Of a stretch of DNA of 64,000 nt, positions 51,438 to 59,830 are shown piece after piece. Source of the DNA: Clostridiales bacterium (lineage in GTDB: Bacteria > Bacillota > Clostridia > Christensenellales > Aristaeellaceae); assembly GCA_015056365.1 (NCBI GenBank), contig SVGM01000003.1, positions 124,001 through 188,000 on the forward strand, read 5' to 3'. The notes under the pieces are model-generated. The model had not been told where the DNA came from, made no database searches, and was given only the letters and a program-made list of their open reading frames with translations. Within the stretch, counting starts at the first letter, position 1. Each line of letters starts with the position of its first letter. A program made the translations under genes and the position numbers.

Positions 51438-54035
51438 TTACAGACGACGGGCTTTTTCTCTGAGGGTAAACAGGATGTTCAGCGCATCCATGGGGGTAAC
51501 GGAAAGTACGTCCAGATTCTGCAACTCCTCGATCAGGTCATCCTGCGGCAGATGGAACATATCCGTCTGGCGATCCTGTTTTTTCTTTTTCTCAAGGATG
51601 TTGGAAGAGATGCTCTCCTGATTGATCTCGCTTACTTCCAAGCGTGCCTGGATCTCGTGTGCCCTTGCAACAACAGAAGCAGGTACACCGGCCAGCCGAG
51701 CCACGTGAACGCCGTAGCTCTTATCAGCGCCGCCGGGAATGATCTTGCGAAGGAAGATCACATCTTCGCCGTGCTCCAAAACCGTAATGCAGTAGTTCTT
51801 TACGCCTTGGAACCGTCCTTCCAGTTCGCTTAGTTCATGATAGTGAGTAGCAAAAAGGGTTTTTGCGCCCACTTTCTTTTGATCCAGCAGATGCTCCACA
51901 ACCGCCCAAGCAATGGCCAGCCCGTCAAAGGTGCTGGTTCCTCGGCCAATCTCGTCAAGAATGACCAGCGACTTACTGGTGGCGTTTCGCAAGATGCCTG
52001 CGGTTTCACTCATTTCCACCATAAAGGTGCTCTGGCCGGATGAGAGATCGTCCGACGCGCCGATTCGGGTAAAAATGCGGTCGCAAAGGCTGATATTGGC
52101 ACTCTTGGCAGGAACAAAACTTCCGATATGAGCCATCAGAGTGATCAAGGCAGTCTGACGCATATAGGTACTCTTACCCGCCATGTTGGGACCGGTAATG
52201 ATCAGCATACGGTTTTCGTCGCTGTCCAGATTGGTGTCGTTGGGAACGAACGGAGTGTCCGTGACTGTGCGCTCCACAATGGGATGTCTGCCTTCTTCAA
52301 TGGTCAGAACGCCACTGTCGTTCAGCTCAGGCTTGATGTAGCCATAGTCCCGCGCAACGGTGGCAAGGGACAAAAGCGCGTCGGCTGTCTTCAGTGCCTG
52401 AGCGTTTTGCTGGATGGCACCGATTTCGTGGGCAATGGCATCCCGGACTTCGTTGAACAAATTCTGTTCCAGTGCCAGCGAAAGCTGCTGCGCATGGGTA
52501 ATCTTTTCTTCAATTTCCTTGAGTTCCGGCGTTGTGAAGCGCTCAGCAGTCGCCAGCGTTTGCTTGCGGGTATAGCGCAGCGGCACCATGCTGAGATTGC
52601 TCTTGGTGACCTCGATATAGTAGCCGAAAACACGATTTGACTGAATACGAAGGTTTTTGATGCCTGTGGCTTCCCTTTCAGCCGCTTCCATATTCAGCAG
52701 CCACTGCTTGCCATTCACCATGGCGTCGCGGTAGCTGTCCAGTTCAGGGCTGAAGCCGGCAGCAATCACGCCGCCGTCGCTGATCAGAATCGGCGCGTCT
52801 GGGCTGATGGCATCCTCGATCAGCTGACACAGCTCCGCAAGGGGCGTCATGGTTCGGGCAAGGGCGTTTAGATGGATAAGGTCAAACTCACCCAGCAGTT
52901 TTTTGACAGGTTCTACGCTTCTGAGGGATTTGAGCAGCGCAAGACAGTCACGGGGCGTAAGGCTGTTGTAACTGATTTTGCCCAGCAGTCTTTCCATATC
53001 TGCTACGCCTTTGAGCGACTCCCGAAGGCTCTCGCTACGTAGAAAGTCGTCTTTGAGGGCTTCCACACTGCCAAGGCGCGCCTCAATGCGGGATCGGTTG
53101 ATCAGCGGGCTTTCCACCCAGGTGCGCAGCAAACGGGCGCCCATGGCCGTTTCGGTCTTGTCCAAAAGCCACAGAAGGGAACCCTTGCGCTCACCGCTGC
53201 GGATGGATTGGGTCAGTTCCAGATTGCGCCGCGTTGCGCGGTCCAGGAACATGGTGTCCTCACCCTGATAAATCGTCAGCTGCGTAATATGGCTGAGAGC
53301 ATTCATCTGTGTTTCGCTCAGGTAACGCAGCAGCGCACCAGCGGCGATGGCGCGCTTGTCTTTGGCCTCCATGCCCAAGGAAGACAGATTCTGTACCCCA
53401 AAATGGGAAAAGAGTTCGCTTTCAGCCGCACGCTTGGAGAAAGCGCTTTCCGGCAGTGCAGACCGGGACAGATCGATACTGAGGAAGGCATTCAGTCGCT
53501 CAACGTCATTGGTGACGATCTCGCTAGGGGTAATGCGAACCAGCTCATCCCGCAATGTTTTTTCCGCGTCCAGCAGCAGATGAACCGTCAGTTCGCCGGT
53601 ACTTACATCCGCATAGGCAAGGGACGCTGCTTTGCCGGAAAAAGCGACGCACATCACGTAGCTGGAGCGTTTTTCATCCAGCATGGTAGGATCAACTACC
53701 GTGCCTGGGGTCACAATACGGATCACCTGCCGCTCTACCAAGCCCTTGCTGGCGGCGGGATCAGTCATCTGCTCGCAAATTGCGACCTTATGACCGTTCT
53801 CCACCAGACGGGAGATGTATGCCGTGGCAGCATGAAAAGGCACGCCGCACATGGGCGCGCGCTCTTCAAGACCGCATTCTTTTCCAGTCAGGGTAAGTTC
53901 CAGCTCCTTAGAAACCAGCACTGCATCCTCGAAAAACATCTCGTAGAAGTCACCGAGGCGATAAAAAAGGATGCAGTCAGCGTACTTCTGCTTGGTTTCC
54001 ACATAGTGCTGCATCATGGGCGACAATCCGGCCAT
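51438..54035 (-). CDS. mutS: DNA mismatch recognition protein MutS
   Basis: The 865-residue MutS1 binds mismatches and recruits MutL. The N-terminal mismatch-contact motif (Phe-x-Glu) lies in FYRLGDFYEMFFEDA. Walker A is GPNMAGKSTYMRQ (about 620) and Walker B LVILDEIGRGTSTFDG. The C-terminal helix-turn-helix and dimer region follows (GGADKSYGVHVARLAGVPASVV). It lies between ricA and mutL, as in Bacillus, though without the intervening cotE. Confidence 0.97.
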   Translation of the reverse strand: MAGLSPMMQHYVETKQKYADCILFYRLGDFYEMFFEDAVLVSKELELTLTGKECGLEERAPMCGVPFHAATAYISRLVENGHKVAICEQMTDPAASKGLVERQVIRIVTPGTVVDPTMLDEKRSSYVMCVAFSGKAASLAYADVSTGELTVHLLLDAEKTLRDELVRITPSEIVTNDVERLNAFLSIDLSRSALPESAFSKRAAESELFSHFGVQNLSSLGMEAKDKRAIAAGALLRYLSETQMNALSHITQLTIYQGEDTMFLDRATRRNLELTQSIRSGERKGSLLWLLDKTETAMGARLLRTWVESPLINRSRIEARLGSVEALKDDFLRSESLRESLKGVADMERLLGKISYNSLTPRDCLALLKSLRSVEPVKKLLGEFDLIHLNALARTMTPLAELCQLIEDAISPDAPILISDGGVIAAGFSPELDSYRDAMVNGKQWLLNMEAAEREATGIKNLRIQSNRVFGYYIEVTKSNLSMVPLRYTRKQTLATAERFTTPELKEIEEKITHAQQLSLALEQNLFNEVRDAIAHEIGAIQQNAQALKTADALLSLATVARDYGYIKPELNDSGVLTIEEGRHPIVERTVTDTPFVPNDTNLDSDENRMLIITGPNMAGKSTYMRQTALITLMAHIGSFVPAKSANISLCDRIFTRIGASDDLSSGQSTFMVEMSETAGILRNATSKSLVILDEIGRGTSTFDGLAIAWAVVEHLLDQKKVGAKTLFATHYHELSELEGRFQGVKNYCITVLEHGEDVIFLRKIIPGGADKSYGVHVARLAGVPASVVARAHEIQARLEVSEINQESISSNILEKKKKQDRQTDMFHLPQDDLIEELQNLDVLSVTPMDALNILFTLREKARRL

Positions 54036-54072
54036 GAAGGTACCTTCCTTTCGTATTTCAAAGAGTCAGCGA

Positions 54073-54483
54073 TCAGTGATGATGATGATGACCACAGCCG
54101 CTGCAGGTGCTGCAGGAACCGGTGCAGGCTTCCTCTTCTTCCTTTTCGCCAGTAACCACAAACTTGATGATGGCGTTGACGTTCTTCATCATTTCGTTAA
54201 ACGTGTCGCGGGTCTGGCGCATTTTGTTGAGGGCTTCATTGGCGTCGATCTCTTCTTCGATCTTCTGCAGCTCAGCGCCTGCGCGGGCCAGTTCGCCGGG
54301 ATCCATATTGGCGTCAGCCAGCAGATTCTCAACCTTGGTACGCTTCTCGGTGTAGGAAGCAATCAGCTGAGTGGCTGCTTCGTCGCGCATGGCAGCCTGC
54401 TCACTCAGTCGCATGGCAATGTATTCTTCGCTTTCCAGAATGGCTTCTCCCAACATTTCGGCCTGATTCAAAACTTTTTCCAT
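54073..54483 (-). CDS. ricA: YmcA/YlbF-family RNA-maturation factor (RicA-like) with Cys/His tail
   Basis: A 136-residue, mostly helical protein of the YlbF/YmcA family; in Bacillus these form an iron-sulfur complex that directs RNase Y and affects competence, sporulation and biofilm. Its place between miaB and mutS is that of ymcA (ricA). The core is a long acidic helical hairpin (LNQAEMLGEAILESEEY ... VNAIIKFVVTG). The tail CTGSCSTCSGCGHHHHH has four Cys and five terminal His, a likely metal or iron-sulfur site. The ATG at 54483 is preceded by AAAGGTGA at good spacing. A GTG 9 bp earlier would overlap the miaB stop. Confidence 0.85.
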   Translation of the reverse strand: MEKVLNQAEMLGEAILESEEYIAMRLSEQAAMRDEAATQLIASYTEKRTKVENLLADANMDPGELARAGAELQKIEEEIDANEALNKMRQTRDTFNEMMKNVNAIIKFVVTGEKEEEEACTGSCSTCSGCGHHHHH

Positions 54484-54488
54484 GATAA

Positions 54489-55886
54489 TCACCTTTCTGT
54501 TCTTTCTCCCCTAAGGGTGTTGACTGCAAGAGATGTAATGTGTACAGGGATGACCTTGCCGATATCTTCGGCAGTACCTTCAAACGTGACGGTGATATTG
54601 CGGGTGCCCTTGCCGGACACCATACCGTTGTCGCGTTTGGAAAGACCTTCTACCAGAACCTGCTCCGTAGCGCCCAGCAGGGTCTGGTGTGCACGGGCAG
54701 TGGAGGCTTCTACCTCCTGGATGAGGCGAGTGATGCGACGGGTGCTCTCCTCAGGTGCGATCCGTCCGTCCATTTGAGCGGCGCGGGTTCCGATTCGCGG
54801 AGAGTAGATAAACGTAAAGGCGGAATCGTACCCCACTTCACGCACCAGAGAGCAGGTATCCTCGAACTGTGCCTCCGTCTCCCCGGGGAAACTGACGATC
54901 AGGTCCGTGGTAAGTCCGATCCCTGGAATGGCACTGCGCAGCTTTTCCACCTTGCGCAGATACTCCTCGCGGGTGTAGCGCCGATTCATCTGCTCCAGAA
55001 TCTCATTATTTCCGCTTTGAACCGGCAAATGCAGGTGATTGCAAATGTGCCTGCTGCCTGCCATCACTTCGATGAGTTCATCGCTGAGATCCTTGGGATG
55101 GGAGGTCATGAAGCGAATCCTCGGCACGCCCATCTGATCCAGACGGCGCAGCAGTTCCGGAAAGGTTTCACATCCGTTGCCATAGCTGTTTACATTCTGA
55201 CCCAGCAGCATGATTTCCTGAACGCCGCTTGAAACGAGCTGATCAGCCTCGCGAAGAATATCATCCATCCTGCGGGAGCGTTCTCTGCCGCGCACATAGG
55301 GCACGATGCAATAGGAGCAGAAATTATCGCAGCCATACATGATGGTGATATAGGCATGGTGCTTACAAAGGCGCTTTACCGGCAGGTCTTCTACGATCAG
55401 ATTCTCCTGATCGCTCACAGAGACCAGCCGTCTGTTCTGTTCCAGAAGCGTATACAGAAGAGAAGGCAGCTGGTGCAGGTTGTGGGTACCAAAAGCCAGA
55501 TCAATGAAGCGGTATTGCTTGAGGATTTTCTCAGCCATCTCAGGCTGCTGCACCATACAGCCGCATACGCCGATGATCAGGTTAGGCTTGTCCTTCTTGA
55601 GCTCCTTAAGCCACGTCACATTGCCCAGCGCGCGACGTTCTGCATTGTCACGGACGCAGCAGGTGTTGAAGATCACAAGATCGGCATCGCGCCTGTCCCC
55701 TGCTTCCGCCATGCCCATACCAGAAAGCATGCCAGCCAGTTTTTCACTGTCATGTGCGTTCATCTGGCAGCCGTAGGTCACAATGTGATAGGTGGCAGGT
55801 CTGGCGGGATGAGCAGCAACGGCCTTCATCGCCTGCTTTTCTTCTTCCATTTGCTGAGGCGTAAGAAAAATGGGTGGTTGCTTCAC
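54489..55886 (-). CDS. miaB: tRNA-2-methylthio-N6-dimethylallyladenosine synthase
   Basis: Radical SAM methylthiotransferase that modifies i6A37 of tRNA. The 465-residue protein has the N-terminal UPF0004 domain with three cluster Cys (TYGCQMNAHDSEK, NTCCVRDNAE, GVCGCMVQ). The radical SAM motif is CDNFCSYC in YGCDNFCSYCIVPYVRGRE. A C-terminal TRAM domain ends it. The start is a GTG at 55886, with AAAGG about 9 bp upstream; an ATG 12 codons in is an alternative. miaA is in the same operon. Confidence 0.95.
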   Translation of the reverse strand: MKQPPIFLTPQQMEEEKQAMKAVAAHPARPATYHIVTYGCQMNAHDSEKLAGMLSGMGMAEAGDRRDADLVIFNTCCVRDNAERRALGNVTWLKELKKDKPNLIIGVCGCMVQQPEMAEKILKQYRFIDLAFGTHNLHQLPSLLYTLLEQNRRLVSVSDQENLIVEDLPVKRLCKHHAYITIMYGCDNFCSYCIVPYVRGRERSRRMDDILREADQLVSSGVQEIMLLGQNVNSYGNGCETFPELLRRLDQMGVPRIRFMTSHPKDLSDELIEVMAGSRHICNHLHLPVQSGNNEILEQMNRRYTREEYLRKVEKLRSAIPGIGLTTDLIVSFPGETEAQFEDTCSLVREVGYDSAFTFIYSPRIGTRAAQMDGRIAPEESTRRITRLIQEVEASTARAHQTLLGATEQVLVEGLSKRDNGMVSGKGTRNITVTFEGTAEDIGKVIPVHITSLAVNTLRGERTER

Positions 55887-55901
55887 GTTTCGTTTCCTTT
55901 C

Positions 55902-57101
55902 CTAAGGTTGATAGATACGACCTGTCTCCGAGCAGGTATGACACGGCACGGTGATCATTTCCTTCAGCATGGCGCCGCTGCGTCTCCTGGTGAGTTCCAG
56001 AAGTCCCAGCGTTGTAAAGCCGTGAATGACAGATTTGATACGGTCATGCGACAATGCTTCGCTTAGTGCTCCGATCACTTGTTCCTGCTCCTGGCAGGTG
56101 TTCATATCGATAAAGTCGATCAGGATGATGCCGCTGAGATTCCGAAGCCGGATCTGATGGGCGATCTCAGGCACCGCTGCGAGATTCTGCTCCAAAGGCA
56201 GCTGTGCTTCCTCCGAAGCATTCACGTTTCTGCCGCTGTTCACATCGATGGTGTGAAGGGCTTCCCGTTCATCGATGATCAGGCTGCCGCCGCGAGGCAG
56301 CACCACTTTTCGTGCCAGCGCTTGTTTCAGGCAGCGCTCTATCCCCTTGCCCTTCCACAGCGCGTCCATTTCGATGGAGGAAATGGCTTGAGCAGGTTCG
56401 CTCGGCGGAGATGCTTTGGCGATGGTTTCTTCCAAAAGCATGTTCACCTGATATCGGGCGCTGTAATCGCGCATCAACGCTTCGTGTGCCGGAACGTCTC
56501 TGAGCAGACAAACAGGCGGCTTTTGGCAGGACGCATGTTCCGTCGCCTTTAGCCAGCGTTGATAAAGCTCCTCAGCTTCGTTCATCACGTCTTCCCGTCG
56601 GGCATACAGCGCCGCATGACGAACAATCACACCAAACCGGTCGCCGGCGATGCTTTTGCCGAGCAGGCGGGCATTCTGGTTCTCCTGGTGATCGGTAATA
56701 CGTTTGCTGACGCCGATAAACCGGCTGTTGGGCAAAAGCAGCAGATACTGTCCTGCCAGGGATACATCCCTTGTGAGGAAAGCGCCTTTGCCGCCTTTCT
56801 CGTCCTTCTTTACTTGAACAATGACATCGTTACCGGTAATCAGCGGAGCTTTGCCGTGTACAGCATGAAAACTGTCGCTTTCACGAATGGGCAAAAAACC
56901 ATTGAGTCCTCTGCCGATATCTACAAAAGCAGCCTTGATATCCGGCAGCACGCGTTCCACTTTTCCCAGCATGATGCAGCCCACCAGACTGCCCAGCTGC
57001 TTTTCGCGACGGTCAAACTCGCTCAAACGATCGTTGATCAGGGCAGCTGTTTCGATGCTTTCGCCGTTTTCCCGAACCAGGATCTGCATCCGGTCAGCCA
57101 T
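55902..57101 (-). CDS. rng: Ribonuclease G (RNase E/G family)
   Basis: Endoribonuclease involved in rRNA and mRNA processing. The 399-residue protein starts with a short segment and an S1 domain (CIMLGKVERVLPDIKAAFVDIGRGLNGFLP). The RNase H-like catalytic part follows, with GGSLIIDEREALHTIDVNSGRN (first Asp) and GIILIDFIDM (second Asp). The zinc-link CHTCSETGR closes the protein. It is somewhat short because it ends at the zinc link. GGAGG lies 9 bp upstream of the ATG. It overlaps the DUF2344 gene by 8 bp. Confidence 0.93.
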   Translation of the reverse strand: MADRMQILVRENGESIETAALINDRLSEFDRREKQLGSLVGCIMLGKVERVLPDIKAAFVDIGRGLNGFLPIRESDSFHAVHGKAPLITGNDVIVQVKKDEKGGKGAFLTRDVSLAGQYLLLLPNSRFIGVSKRITDHQENQNARLLGKSIAGDRFGVIVRHAALYARREDVMNEAEELYQRWLKATEHASCQKPPVCLLRDVPAHEALMRDYSARYQVNMLLEETIAKASPPSEPAQAISSIEMDALWKGKGIERCLKQALARKVVLPRGGSLIIDEREALHTIDVNSGRNVNASEEAQLPLEQNLAAVPEIAHQIRLRNLSGIILIDFIDMNTCQEQEQVIGALSEALSHDRIKSVIHGFTTLGLLELTRRRSGAMLKEMITVPCHTCSETGRIYQP

Positions 57102-57786
57102 GGATATATTCCTCCATGGGAATCAACTGGTCATTGGCGTCCTTTGCTAGCACAACGTCGCGATAAATGATGTGGGCAGGGATGCTGGTCTCGGCAACAG
57201 TGCACAAGCAATCCAGCCACAGGGAAGGTTTCAGCGCTCCGTTTGCAAAAACGATGGTTTCCAGCTTGATTTCGTATCCCTCGTCTGTTTTGGAAATACT
57301 GCCAGCCTTGACAAAGGGACGGATATCACAGGGATTGTCGCCGCTTTTGGTTCGGCGGGTTGCCACGTAGGAATCCATGGCCATGAACTTGTCAAAAGCC
57401 GCGGCTGCACTATCCGCTTCAGGGCTGGCCATTAGTTTGATGGTGTAGCGGGAGCCTGCAACCAACGACATCAACGTGGGAAAGCTGTCGTCGATAGCTC
57501 TGGCGCTGACAATGTGCATACATTCAGGGAGCACACGGTTCAGCGCTTCGCAGTATGCTTCTTCCGTAACGCCCTCCTCTACGGGTACTTCCATCAGTTC
57601 ACGTCTGCCGACCACGCCTACGCTCAAGGGAGCGGCAAAGCTCAGACGGATATGAGGATTAAAACCGTTGGAATACTTCACAGGCAAATTGCTGCGGCGC
57701 AGCGCACGCTGCATAGTGCGCATCAGATCCAGATGGCCAATGAAGCGCAGCGCTTCCCCTTTTTCAAAAACAGTCATCATCCGCAT
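57094..57786 (-). CDS. DUF2344 (TIGR03936-type) radical-SAM-linked protein
   Basis: A 230-residue protein of the family that is either fused to, or follows, the TIGR03960-type radical SAM protein. The conserved start VFEKGEALRFIGHLDLMRTMQRALRRSNLPVKYSNGFNPHIRL leaves no doubt about the family; its reaction is unknown. Several in-frame ATGs compete (57858, 57822, 57786, 57780, 57777). The two at 57822 and 57786 each have GGGAG 10 bp upstream because a 36-bp unit is tandemly duplicated. Use of the earlier ones adds one or two copies of MRSAATEGSVQR. The ATG at 57780 would give an ATGA overlap with the upstream stop. Confidence 0.85.
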   Translation of the reverse strand: MRMMTVFEKGEALRFIGHLDLMRTMQRALRRSNLPVKYSNGFNPHIRLSFAAPLSVGVVGRRELMEVPVEEGVTEEAYCEALNRVLPECMHIVSARAIDDSFPTLMSLVAGSRYTIKLMASPEADSAAAAFDKFMAMDSYVATRRTKSGDNPCDIRPFVKAGSISKTDEGYEIKLETIVFANGALKPSLWLDCLCTVAETSIPAHIIYRDVVLAKDANDQLIPMEEYIHG

Positions 57787-59657
57787 ACGCTGCACACTCC
57801 CTTCAGTCGCTGCAGACCGCATACGCTGCACACTCCCTTCAGTCGCTGCAGACCGCATCCGTTGCAGCCTTCGCGGCAGTCGCGGGTGGTCTCCTCGCGC
57901 ATAGCCTTTTCGTATTCACGCCAAAGGAAGCTCTTGTCGATATAGGCGTTGATGTGGTCCCAGGGAAGCAGCTCGTCCTTGCCTCGGACACGGTGCGCAT
58001 AAAAATCCACGTCCAGGCCGCAATCTTCAAAGGCCTGCAGCCACAGATCATAGCGGAAGTATTCATTCCAGCCATCCAGCACACATCCCAGCTCCCATGC
58101 ACGGTACAGAACATCAGCCATGCGGCGGTCACCTACTGCGAAGCAGGCTTCGATGCGGCTGATGGCGGAGTCGTGATAGTTGAAGTGCGCAGACTGAAGG
58201 GGGCGGAACAATTCCTTTACCATATGCTGCTTACGCTTGACTTCATCCGGGCGATCCTGCGCACACCACTGGAAAGGCGTAAAAGGCTTGGGCACAAAGA
58301 CGCTGGCGCTGCAAGTGATCCTGAGTCCCTTCACCCGCTGACCCTTGGGGATGCTGTAATAAACACCGGCGGATTTTTTGGCAAGCTCAGCAATACCGGC
58401 CAGATCCTCGTCCGTTTCAGTAGGCAGACCGGTCATAAAGTACAGCTTAACCGCGCTCCAGCCATTGGAAAAAGCATTATGAAGGGTCTCCATCAGGTTT
58501 TCTTCCGTTACGCCTTTGTTGATGACGTCGCGAAGACGCTGCGTACCGGCTTCCGGTGCGAAGGTCAGGCTGCTTTTCTTCACGCGTTGGGTCTGGGTCA
58601 GGGTATCCTGAACAAACTTATCCACGCGCAGGCTGGGCAGAGACAAAGAAACACGCTTGTCGCTGAGTTCATCTGTCAGACGGGTGGCAAGTTCGTTAAT
58701 GTGGGAATAGTCACTGGAAGAAAGCGAGGAGAGCGAGATCTCTTCATAGCCGGTATTCTCGACACTTTCTTTGGCGAGCTGGCAGAGTTTGTCCACGCTG
58801 CGCTCACGGACAGGGCGATACAGCATACCAGCCTGACAAAAACGACAGCCGCGAGTGCAGCCGCGCATGATCTCTAGCATGATGCGATCAAACACAACCT
58901 GCATATAGGGAACGGGCGGGCAGGTTGGACAATAGGCGTCGTCCATATTCACATGAATACGCTTGTTGATGACTGCTGGCACGGTCTCATCCATTGGCGT
59001 CAGGCTCTTGAGGGTGCCGTCAGGGTTATATTCGTCAACATACAAAGACGGTATATACACGCCTTCAAGCTGGGACAGACGACGCAGGCATTCCTGACGG
59101 GAGGCGCCATTTTTGCGGCACTCTCGGACCACATTTGTAAATTCAACGATCAGCTCTTCCCCATCGCCCACCATGACGGCGTCTACAAAAGCATGCAGAG
59201 GCTCAGGATTGAACGCGCAGGGGCCGCCCGCTACTACAATGGGATCGGTTTCGCCACGCTGAGCGGACTTGACAGGAATGCCGCCCAGATGAAGCATATC
59301 CAGAATATTGGTATAACTCATTTCATACTGCAGCGTAAAACCGACAATATCAAATGCGTTCAGCGGCGTTTTGCTTTCCAAGGAAAATAAAGGAATCTGA
59401 TTTTCCATCAGTTCCTTTCGCATATCCACCCAGGGCATGCAGCAACGTTCGCATACTGCGTAGGGCAGCTCATTGAGCACGCCATACAGGATTTTGATCG
59501 CCAGATTGCTCATGGCAACTTCATAGGTATCGGGAAAGCAGAAGGCAAAGCTGACCTCTGCCTCAGAAAGCGGCTTAACGATTGCGTTCATTTCGCTGCC
59601 GGTATAGCGTGAGGGCTTCTCCACACGCTCCAGAAGCTGGTCAATGTTCAAAGGCAT
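57777..59657 (-). CDS. TIGR03960-family B12-binding-type radical SAM protein
   Basis: A 626-residue radical SAM protein with an N-terminal cobalamin-binding-like region (SFAFCFPDTYEVAMSNLAIK, VVAGGPCAFNPEP). The radical SAM core has the motif CTRGCRFC in IMRGCTRGCRFCQAGMLYRP, then SLSSLSSSDYSHI and FAPEAGTQRLRDVINKG. The substrate is unknown, and the C-terminal partner domain is the next gene. The C-terminus is Cys-rich and contains two copies of GLQRLKGVCSVC encoded by a 36-bp tandem repeat. The ATG at 59657 has AGGGAGG 6 bp upstream. It is the first gene of the operon running to ynbB. Confidence 0.9.
   Translation of the reverse strand: MPLNIDQLLERVEKPSRYTGSEMNAIVKPLSEAEVSFAFCFPDTYEVAMSNLAIKILYGVLNELPYAVCERCCMPWVDMRKELMENQIPLFSLESKTPLNAFDIVGFTLQYEMSYTNILDMLHLGGIPVKSAQRGETDPIVVAGGPCAFNPEPLHAFVDAVMVGDGEELIVEFTNVVRECRKNGASRQECLRRLSQLEGVYIPSLYVDEYNPDGTLKSLTPMDETVPAVINKRIHVNMDDAYCPTCPPVPYMQVVFDRIMLEIMRGCTRGCRFCQAGMLYRPVRERSVDKLCQLAKESVENTGYEEISLSSLSSSDYSHINELATRLTDELSDKRVSLSLPSLRVDKFVQDTLTQTQRVKKSSLTFAPEAGTQRLRDVINKGVTEENLMETLHNAFSNGWSAVKLYFMTGLPTETDEDLAGIAELAKKSAGVYYSIPKGQRVKGLRITCSASVFVPKPFTPFQWCAQDRPDEVKRKQHMVKELFRPLQSAHFNYHDSAISRIEACFAVGDRRMADVLYRAWELGCVLDGWNEYFRYDLWLQAFEDCGLDVDFYAHRVRGKDELLPWDHINAYIDKSFLWREYEKAMREETTRDCREGCNGCGLQRLKGVCSVCGLQRLKGVCSVCG
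57781..57866. repeat. 36-bp tandem repeat, two perfect copies plus a degenerate third
   Basis: Copies at 57781-57816 and 57817-57852 are identical, and 57853-57866 is a degenerate start of a third. The unit is a multiple of three, so it stays in frame in both overlapping genes: it encodes GLQRLKGVCSVC at the end of the radical SAM protein and MRSAATEGSVQR before the DUF2344 protein. Each unit contains a GGGAG ribosome-site-like sequence, and each is followed 10 bp later by ATG. Confidence 0.92.
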
Positions 59658-59690
59658 GAGCATCCTCCCTAAAAACAAACATACTCATTA

Positions 59691-59719
59691 ATGATAGCAT
59701 GATGAAAGGTGAGATGCAA
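59691..59719 (-). promoter_or_regulatory. Promoter of the radical SAM-to-ynbB operon
   Basis: Minus strand TTGCAT (59719-59714), 17 bp, TATCAT (59696-59691), 33 bp upstream of the radical SAM start codon. Confidence 0.65.
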
Positions 59720-59756
59720 ACATTTTTTCAAGTTTCACAGGTACTGCGTACAAAGC

Positions 59757-59793
59757 AAAAAACTGCCTCCTGTCCGTGCTGAACAGGAGGCAG
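59757..59793 (-). terminator. Terminator of the sugar operon
   Basis: Perfect 11-bp stem (CTGCCTCCTGT with ACAGGAGGCAG) around 9 nt, followed on the minus strand by T6. It lies 38 bp past the isomerase stop. A smaller hairpin (ACTCGC with GCGAGT, 59805-59820) precedes it. Confidence 0.92.
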
Positions 59794-59830
59794 CCGTTAA
59801 GCGGACTCGCTTACGCGAGTACTTTGTATC

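Noticed and set aside
57781-57852. CRISPR array or small repeat-based regulatory RNA at the 36-bp repeat
   Set aside because: The two copies are directly adjacent with no spacers and are coding in both overlapping genes.
59805-59820. Second terminator after the isomerase gene
   Set aside because: The 6-bp hairpin has no T tract of its own. The 11-bp hairpin just beyond it fits far better.
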